In this document: in pieces, positions 56,790-64,000 of the stretch
Layout of the letters: each line of letters starts with the position of its first letter
Numbering within the stretch: position 1 is the first letter of the stretch
Position numbers and translations under genes: made by a program
Notes under the pieces: generated by a model
What the model was told of the DNA's origin: nothing
What the model saw: the letters and a program-made list of their open reading frames with translations, nothing else
Database searches by the model: none
Assembly (NCBI GenBank): GCA_024138015.1
Contig: JAMXBB010000009.1
Span: 45,845,054-45,909,053 of the forward strand
Reading direction: 5' to 3'
Length of the DNA: 64,000 nt
Source of the DNA: Lumnitzera littorea
Lineage: Eukaryota; Streptophyta; Magnoliopsida; Myrtales; Combretaceae

Positions 56790-59659
56790 CTTCTTAGAGT
56801 ACAAAATCTTTACTCACTCAAGAGTTTTGTGAAGATATCAGCTATTTGATTGCTAGTATCAACTTCTAAGCAAATATCATTGTTTTGCATATGATCACAA
56901 ATAAAGTGATTTCTAATTTCTACATGTTTAATTGGATTTTTGGTCAAATTTATAGCACTTGTATTATCACATCTTATTGGAACATTAGTGAATTCTAGAC
57001 TTCATCCATAGTACTTTGGTACAATAACTACTGGTTGCTACATATTTTGCTTCAGTAGTAGAGAGTGCTACTAAGTTTTTTTTTTTTTTCTTGAATGCCA
57101 TGATACTAAAGAGTTGTTAAGGAAGTGATATGTACAGCTTATGCTTTTCCAATTAACTTTGTAACCGGCAAGGCCAGCATCAAAGTATTTAACAAGATCA
57201 AATGAGGTGAACTTAAGATGCCATAAGCCGATTTCAATGGTGCCTGCAAGATACTTGAAGATCCGTTTGACCGTATTTAAGTTAGATTTTCTAGGGCAGG
57301 ATTGAAATTGTGCATATAAACATATAAAAAACATGATATCGAGCCTAAATGCAGTTAAATATAAAAGATTTCCTATCGTGACCTTATACACCTTTTCACA
57401 AATACTCTTTCCACTTTCGTCATTATCAAGTTTTAAAGTAGTGCTCATTGGAGTCGGCTTAGTCTTACAATTTTCCATTTTAAACCTTTTTAAGAGCTCT
57501 CTAGTATATTTGGCTTAGTTGATGAAGGTTCCATCTTTGGTTTGTTCAACTTGAATAATATATGAGTTCTCTTATCATACTCATTTCAAATTCATTTTTC
57601 ATACATTGGACAACTCATTAACTAAATATATGTAAGTAGCACTATACTCAATGTCATCTACGTATATGTAGACAATTAGTAAATGGGCATTGTGTTGCTT
57701 AATGAATAATGTTATGTCAAGTTTCCCTCTAGTGAATTCATTCTTTATAAAAAAGCTACTCAATTTTTCATACCAAGATCTAAGAGCTTGTTTAAGTCCA
57801 TATAAGGCTTTATTGAGCTTATATACATGTTTTGGGAATTCACTATTCTTAGATCCTGGTAGTTGCTTTACATATACTTCTTCTTTGATATAGCCATTTA
57901 GAAAGCCACTTTTAACATTTATTTGATATAGTTTAAATTCTTTATATGTAGCAAATGCTAAAAGCATTCTAATGGCCTGTAATCTAACAATTAGAGCAAA
58001 AGTCTCATTGAAATTGAATCCCTCTTCTTGTTTATAACCTTTTGCAACTAGACACACCTTGTTTCTTGCTACTATTTCGGTTTCATCTAATTTGTTTCGA
58101 AACACCCATTTAGTTCTGATTACCAGTTTATCTTTTGGTTTAGGTATTAAGTCCCATACCTTATTTCTAGTACATTGATTTAGCTCTTCTTATATAACTT
58201 GAATCCAAAATTCATTCTTTAGAGTTTCATTTACGTTTTCTAGTTTAAGTTGAGATAAGAACACTACATTACTTAGATTCTTAAGAGAGGCTCTAGTTTG
58301 CACCCTTTTAGAGGGTTCTCTTATTATTAGATCCTTAAGGTGATGTTTTACAAATTTTCTTTCTCTAGGTAAGTCTATGTTAGAGTTGTCAATAATTCCA
58401 TCTTACTTAGAGGATTCTTTTTCATTTAAAGTGGATTGATCTTTGTTAAGACCAAGTCTATCCAATTGAGCACCAATGTTTTCAATTTCATCATTAGACT
58501 CTTTATAAGCATATGTATCATCAAATGCAACATCAATTCACCCGTCTACGAGAAGCGTTCTTTTGTTATATACTCTATAAGTCTTTTTAGCAAGAGAATA
58601 ACCAAGAAAGATGCCTTCATCTAATTTTGAATCAAATTTTTCAAGTTATTCCTTTCCATTATTAAGAATGTAAAACTTTGTTCCAAAAGGATGAAAACAT
58701 GGTATGTTAGGTCTTTTATCTTTCTAAAGCTCATAAGGGGCTTTCTTAAGAATAGATTTTATGAAAACATTATTTGATATATAATAAGCAGTGTTCATGG
58801 CTTTGGCCTAAAAAATAGTTAAGTAGATTATTGTCACATATCATAGTCCTAATCATTTCTATAATGGGTTCTATTTTTCCTTTCGGTAACTCTATTTTGT
58901 TGTGGAGTTCTAGGAGCTAAAAATGTATGTTTTATTTCATTTTTATTATAAAAATTCTTCATTTCATGAATTTTAAATTCTCCCCCATGATCACTTTTTA
59001 TTGAGACAATAGAAAGACCTTTTTCATTTTGGACCTTCTTACTATAATTCAATAATACATGATACATTTAATCCTTATTTACAAGAAAGAAGGTCCAAGT
59101 GTATCTATTTAAATCATCAACTATGACTAAGGCATATCTTTGTCCTTCCAAACTTAAGGTTTATGTTTGACCAAATAGATCCATGTTTAATACTTGGAGT
59201 GGCCTAAAAGTTGAGATGGCATCTTTTGATTTGAATGACTTTGTTTGTTTGCTATATTAACATGCTTGATATGTTCTATTTTTATCAAAACTAATCTTAG
59301 GTAATCCCTTAACAAGATTTCTTTTGATTAATTTTGATAAGATATCTATATTAGTATGTTTTAACTTCCTATGCCACAACTAACTATCATTGTGTTGAGT
59401 GGATAGACATGTTTTAAGAGAGCATGAAAACATATTGAAGTCAATTTTGTAAATGTTTCCTCATTTATATCTCTTAAAATGGATTTAGTCATTGTTAATG
59501 TTTTCAATATAACAACTTAATGCATGAAAGATTACTTTGTATCCTATGTCACACAGTTGGCTAATACTAAGTAAAGTATACTTCAAGTTATCAACTAGTA
59601 ACACATGTTTGATAGTAAGATCATTATTAATGCAAATGTTACCTTCTCTAATAATATAG
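56790..59659 (-). pseudogene. SIRE-type copia pol: integrase, RT, RNase H
   Basis: Integrase: IVSIKSDHGGEFKIHEMKNF (about 58990-58950) with the second aspartate, then LAPRTPQQNRVTERKNRT, where the third acidic residue is kept. The first aspartate block (LNMDLFGQT) is near 59180. RT: VCLVAKGYKQEEGFNFNETF (58050-57990), then LYQINVKSGFLNGYIKEEVY, LNKALYGLKQALRSW and IYVDDIEYSA, with YVDD kept. RNase H: NLLYLTAFRLDIMFFICLYAQF and KRIFKYLAGTIEIGL (57360-57230), ending SLVSWHSRKKKKT before a stop. The frame is open for 135-168 codons at a time, better than the other pol remnants here, but has several stops. Confidence 0.9.
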
Positions 59660-60697
59660 TGATGCGCCCAAGAGTTTAGTTATCATTAGGACCTACCATT
59701 GTAAATCCGAACCAGTAGGTCATTTGAGATATCAAAGAAAATAGAATGAGTGGGTATACGAACTGGGTATGGTAGCTAATGTAGAGCTGCTAAGAGGATA
59801 TGACACACCAACAAATGAAATACGACTTAACACTTTACTTGATACAACATACAAGTTAATACCAAGGTTCACTTGCCACTAATCTTGAGTTACTTGGCAA
59901 GATTAGATAAGGGTGTATAAAAGTGGACTTGGGGAGGGTTATCTCACAAGAACAGTATATTCAATGTTTATGTGTAAAGTTAGATGATCCTAGCTTACAA
60001 GGGAAAGGGACTATTTATAGTATGTCCCTAGGACAACATTACAAATAAAGAAATTACAAGAAGGTATATACAAAAAGGGAATTCCTTATACATATGAAAA
60101 GGGGTAAAAATGACAAAAGACAAAAAGGGAAAAATAGTACAATGTTAGATGAAGAAGACAAGTGGTAATATGACAATGGATCCATAAAAGGGTTCTCTGA
60201 GCACAGAAAGCAGGAGGAACCAAGGTGTTTCGATGACAAGGAAGTCGAGAAGTGAAAGGATGCTATGAGAGTTGGAAAGAGGCTAGAAGAGAAGTACCCA
60301 GCTAGGAGTTAGCTGCATTTGCTCGGTAGAAGACTCTTGGTAGTTGAAAGTCTGATCACTTGGCACAGAGCTCTTGGCTAGAGGAAGGTCAGCATTGGCA
60401 TAAGATAACAAACAAAGCATAGTATAATAACTCAGAGCTCCTAAGGAATTCAGCCATCCTCCTTCAGCATACTATTTCTCATCATTGACGGGCTGATGAG
60501 AAAGAATCCTTTGGGCATGGGACTAGAGGCTTCTTAGGCATACACGAGTAATTGGGCCGGTAGTTGGTAACCCATCAGCTCCTTAGGGTTGTTGGATATT
60601 TGCCCTCAAATCATGATCTTCATCATCATCAAGCACATAGGGAGTCAGATCGGCGACGTTGAATGTAACAAACATGCCAAAACCCTTGGGTAGTTTA
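59660..60697 (-). mobile_element. Gypsy element start: 3' LTR plus end of integrase (same family as 23662)
   Basis: LTR 59660-60577 (TGATGCGCCCAAGAG ... GGTAACCCATCA) has the same start, end and internal words as 23662-24459 and 29198-32177, including the segment missing in the left copy of that element. The internal part 60578-60697 encodes (minus strand) FVTFNVADLTPYVLDDDED and LRANIQQP before a stop, the C-terminus of gypsy integrase, aligned with 24480-24560. The element is cut after 120 bp by the Tekay-type LTR at 60698. It lies in the GAG-pre-integrase part of the second copia. Confidence 0.92.
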
Positions 60698-63572
60698 TGT
60701 TACGCCCCGAAGTCGCAGAGTTGCAACAGTCCCGCCGTGTAAACCATTCTATGATAGTAACTGGCCTCACAGTGCCTACCATAGACATGATTTACATAAA
60801 GCGTCGACGACTCCTCACTTTGAAGTAAACAGTCCGAATAACAGTTATACTACAATTATGATAAATATTACAAGCAAGTCCACAGAGTTTCCCAAGAAGT
60901 TTTACATAATCACCACAGTTTACTAATTTACATAATAGCTACCAGTCTTTAATCTTTAACTACAAGGTCAGTCTAGTTACACATTATACTAAGTAAATTG
61001 ATCCTCACACCCCTGCCTTCGAAAGGACTAACCTCTGGGTAATTGTAGGGAGGCATAGTACTTGAAATGTTCAGAAATCAGAACCTGCAAAAGGATCTAT
61101 AAGGGTATGAGCAACTACAGCTCAGTAAGTTGAATTGGAGACTCATGAATGCATACAAGCACAAATAGGGTTATCAAACAATTATTTTCATGCAATGCAA
61201 TAATAAAGTGTCATTGCACAATGTAGTCCGGTCCGTTGTGAAATCAAAGAAATTTCACCCACTATAATCTGAGTTGAGGAGTTTCATGTTATGTAGCAGC
61301 TCACAACCAAACCCAGGCTTGTGCAATGGAGACCTCGCTCCTCCCGCAACTACCTTCGAACCATTGACTTCACCCCCGCCGCGACCTCCTCTCCTGTCAC
61401 TTAGTTCGACTGAGGATGAAGAAGGGACCATTTTGCAATCCTGCGCTATCCCTTTCGAAGGGGTCGGTATTTGGTTGGAGAATCCTATGATCCCCTAACG
61501 GGTTACAATGCATGACATTTTTGGTTATTAGGTCAACTAAGATTAAATTCCGTTTAGAGTGTTCAAACAATTTCATACCAATTCAATCAGTCACAAAATC
61601 ACTCATAATACAAATTTCAGCACGAATTTAGATACATGAAACACATGCGTAAACTACTTACAATCACAATCATATACAAGCCTAAGTCTCCGAGTACTAC
61701 AAAACTAGTACTCTATTACAATAAGCAATAACCCAACTTACTTGAAATTGCTCGATCGCACGATCCCTTAGTCGCAAGCTGATTTGTCTCTAGGTGTCAT
61801 ATAATACAAATAGGTCTCTTTAGTACTTATAATTTATGGTTTCATATTCTAAGTTATATTTTAACTCATTTTTTTCCGTGTATACCCATTATGTCCTAAT
61901 GATTCGTTGTACTATATTTCGGTGTTCGAATCCTAAATGAGATTTTAAATTTTGATTCCTAAGCCTTAATTATGCTCGAATCCAAATGTCAAATTAATCA
62001 CATTAAGCTCGAGTGTCCAAATATCCTATTAGGTCGTAATTTGGTATTTTAAACTATTCGGTACACGCTAACCCTAATTGCAGTATTGGATTTATTCTCG
62101 ATGTGTGAAAATCTTACATTTTGAGACATTTACTTAAAATTAAATATTATTTCATATTTATTATTTTTCTGATTTTTATTATAATATTATCTAAATAACC
62201 CTATTTTTTTAGCTTTATTAATTTACAATTTCACATATTACTAATTTCTTATATTAATTACCTAATTTCCTAAATTAACCATACATAATACTCTAAAGGC
62301 TAGGATTAGGGTTCCACTGCAGAGATTAACATCCCTAAACATCTAATTAATATCTAAATCAGTAATTAATATCTCAATCACCTAATTAACCCCAAATCAT
62401 CCAATTTTTCCATCATTTTAGGGATAAAAATTAACTTAAAAATTTCGAAAATTAATTTTAAAAAAATGGCTTCATAGCACTATTCTACATCATATGATCA
62501 TCTTATAGAAAAAAAATGAGCTCCAAACTACACTCTTAAGCTTATTTATTTTCCGTCCTAATCATGCTCGGTTTTGAACAATTTGTTAAGGATCTTATAT
62601 TTTCAGACGTAATTAAACTAAATCATTATTTTTCCCTAAATTTACATATAATAAAACCGTAGAATAACAAGTTTCATAATTTTTTGGGCAAAATAATCAA
62701 TTTTACAAAATTATTCAAAATCGAGGTAAATAAGGGACTAACCGGTTCAAAGCTTTCTGACCGTCCAAACTCGGTCCAAGGTTGTCGGCTGGCCTAGACG
62801 GTGGGTCTAGTGTAGGGGGGTAGTGGTGGTGGTGGTGAGAGGTGAGTTTGGTTCACTTGCCTAATTTACACAGTTTTCTTTTTTTTTTTTTCTGGATTTT
62901 ATCTCGATTTTTTCAGTGTTCCTATTTTTCCCAAATTTTAAACTGTCCAAATGACTTCTGGAAATTTTTCCCCTATTTATAGACGTTTGTTGTAATTAAT
63001 ATGCATTAATTTGACAAGACTTTGCCCATTTTCCTTGATTTTTAGCTTTTATGTTGTCTAATTTTTATTGGTTTATTTTTCTTTTGCACATCCTGACATG
63101 CCACGACCTGATCTTGATTCATCTTATCCTCTTCTAATTTTTTTTTATTTTTCCATAATTAATTTATAATTTTCTTTAATTATTTACTTAGTTTTTGGCC
63201 AATTTAGGTAATTTCTCATATTTTTATCTACACGTAAATACATGTGGGGTACATATGAACATTCCTAATTATTATTTTGGTCATTTTAAAATTTTTAGTA
63301 TACATATAATCTATCTCTAATAATTTAATTGTTATTAGATTACACTTTTCGCCTTTTCAGTAATTAGCAATTATTATGCTTAAAATTTGAAAATTTTATA
63401 GTCTCCTATTTTACTACTTATTTTTTTAAATTTAAGTTTACGGGGTCATTTTTACTAATATTCCTCTCAATAGTTTATAATTTGGGTTTGATTGGATCAT
63501 TTCACCGATCGCCCTAAACCTTGAGTTCTAAGCTCAAACCTACAGTTACTTGGCTTGGCTTTAGGGTTTACT
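60698..63572 (-). repeat. Tekay/Del-type gypsy 3' LTR
   Basis: Runs TGTTACGCCCCGAAG ... GGGTTTACT; the terminal CA is CT. Homologous throughout to the solo LTR at 948-3865. It is preceded on the left by GTTTA (60693-60697), one half of the target duplication. The second copy of the duplication and the 5' LTR are outside the window. Confidence 0.93.
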
Positions 63573-63587
63573 ATTCCACCTTCCTTC
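63573..63587 (-). other. Tekay-type polypurine tract
   Basis: Minus-strand GAAGGAAGGTGGAAT directly abuts the LTR. Confidence 0.88.
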
Positions 63588-63686
63588 AAAAAAGTTTTGT
63601 CCTCAAAACTTCTGTATATCTAATTTGTACTTAAATTACCAAATACAATAATTTGTATACTTTTACCAACCTGGAAGTTAGAAAAG

Positions 63687-64000
63687 CTATGGATACTGCT
63701 CCATCATTGCGGCTTTTGGTTCCCATGTCATCTCTAAGTCTGGACCTTCATTCCATTGAATCTTTACATACTCCATATCTCTATTTCTTAACTTCTGAAC
63801 CCGACTGTCCAGTATCTTTATGAGTTGTCTCACCAGTTGAAAATTTCTTGTTATTTCTACTAGCTCTATTTCCACTATCATATTCGAGTTTTTAATGAAT
63901 CTTCTCAGCATAGATACATGGAATACATTAGGATAGCCTGATAGATTTGGAGGTAAAGCTACTCGGTACGATACATTGCCAACTTTCTCCAACACTTCAA
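63687..64000 (-). pseudogene. Tekay/Del-type integrase C-terminus with chromodomain-like end
   Basis: Open to the window edge on the minus strand. It reads VGNVSYRVALPPNL, YPNVFHVSMLRRFI, KILDSRVQKLRNRDMEYVKI and QWNEGPDLEMTWEPKAAMMEQYP, then a TAG stop. The YRLALPP, FHVSMLRK, ILDRxxxxLRxKxxxxVKVxW and EATWExE blocks define the chromovirus Tekay/Del type, in which the end is a chromodomain variant thought to target integration to chromatin. The stop falls at the position of the usual YPHLF end. Confidence 0.93.

Larger units (their letters stand above)
52503..59659 (-). mobile_element. Second SIRE-type Ty1/copia element, 3' part, with env-like gene
   Basis: Minus-strand element with 3' LTR 52503-53487, PPT (53488-53500), spacer, env-like gene, spacer and pol. 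It is cut at 59660 by a gypsy LTR inserted in the GAG-pre-integrase region. Its 5' LTR and gag lie beyond the window. It is the autonomous-type relative of the element at 43477-50693; LTR, spacers and PPT align between the two. It is inserted in the gag of the plus-strand gypsy, next to ATTCA at 52498-52502. Confidence 0.92.

Overview
This is a stretch of AT-rich nuclear DNA from a flowering plant, made almost entirely of retrotransposons inserted into one another. The plant assignment rests on the element types: long-LTR Ty3/gypsy elements with a Tekay/Del-type pol end, SIRE/Maximus-type Ty1/copia elements with an env-like gene, plant L1 LINEs with DUF4283 ORF1 and a C-terminal zf-RVT plus RNase H, and initiator-Met primer-binding sites. 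I cannot name the species. I found no confident host gene. Every long coding tract carries stop codons or frameshifts.

Left part (1-18.4 kb). An LTR-like sequence (about 1-4701) is split by a complete solo Tekay-type LTR (948-3865) with a perfect 5-bp target duplication. It abuts a decayed minus-strand gypsy gag (4.7-5.8 kb). Another LTR end follows (to 8260). Then come several kilobases of AT-rich sequence that I cannot assign, broken by a 5'-truncated minus-strand LINE (13929-15593) with a perfect 12-bp target duplication.

Middle-left (18.5-37.8 kb). A near full-length plus-strand LINE is split inside ORF1 by a minus-strand copia element (19066-32516, GGTTT duplication). That copia is split by a minus-strand gypsy element (23662-32177, GATGA duplication). 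The gypsy's 5' LTR (the right-hand one) is in turn split by two solo LTRs (29736-30996 and 31080-31937). Insertion depth gives the relative ages: LINE, then copia, then gypsy, then the solo LTRs.

Middle-right (39.7-51 kb). A LINE fragment holds ORF1 and only the first codons of ORF2 and ends in an A-run. The LTR of a plus-strand gypsy element (about 43297-51003) is split by a 7.2-kb SIRE-type copia (43477-50693). That copia has both LTRs, PBS, PPT and gag but lacks pol and the env-like gene, so it is a non-autonomous derivative.

Right part (51-64 kb). The gag of the same plus-strand gypsy (51.0-52.5 kb) is interrupted by a second, minus-strand SIRE-type copia. This copy keeps its 3' LTR, a decayed env-like gene and pol. 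Its pol is cut at 59660 by a gypsy of the same family as the one at 23.7-32.2 kb. That gypsy is cut after 120 bp of internal sequence by a Tekay-type element (3' LTR 60698-63572, then the C-terminal end of pol) that runs off the window. The Tekay LTR is the same family as the solo LTR at 948-3865.

The observations most worth following are the pol-less, env-less SIRE derivative, a palindromic CCGGCATGCCGG motif family repeated across LTRs and 3' spacers of the SIRE-type copies, the env-like pseudogene, the ORF1-only LINE copy, and one conserved 33-codon open frame at 16 kb in otherwise unassigned DNA.
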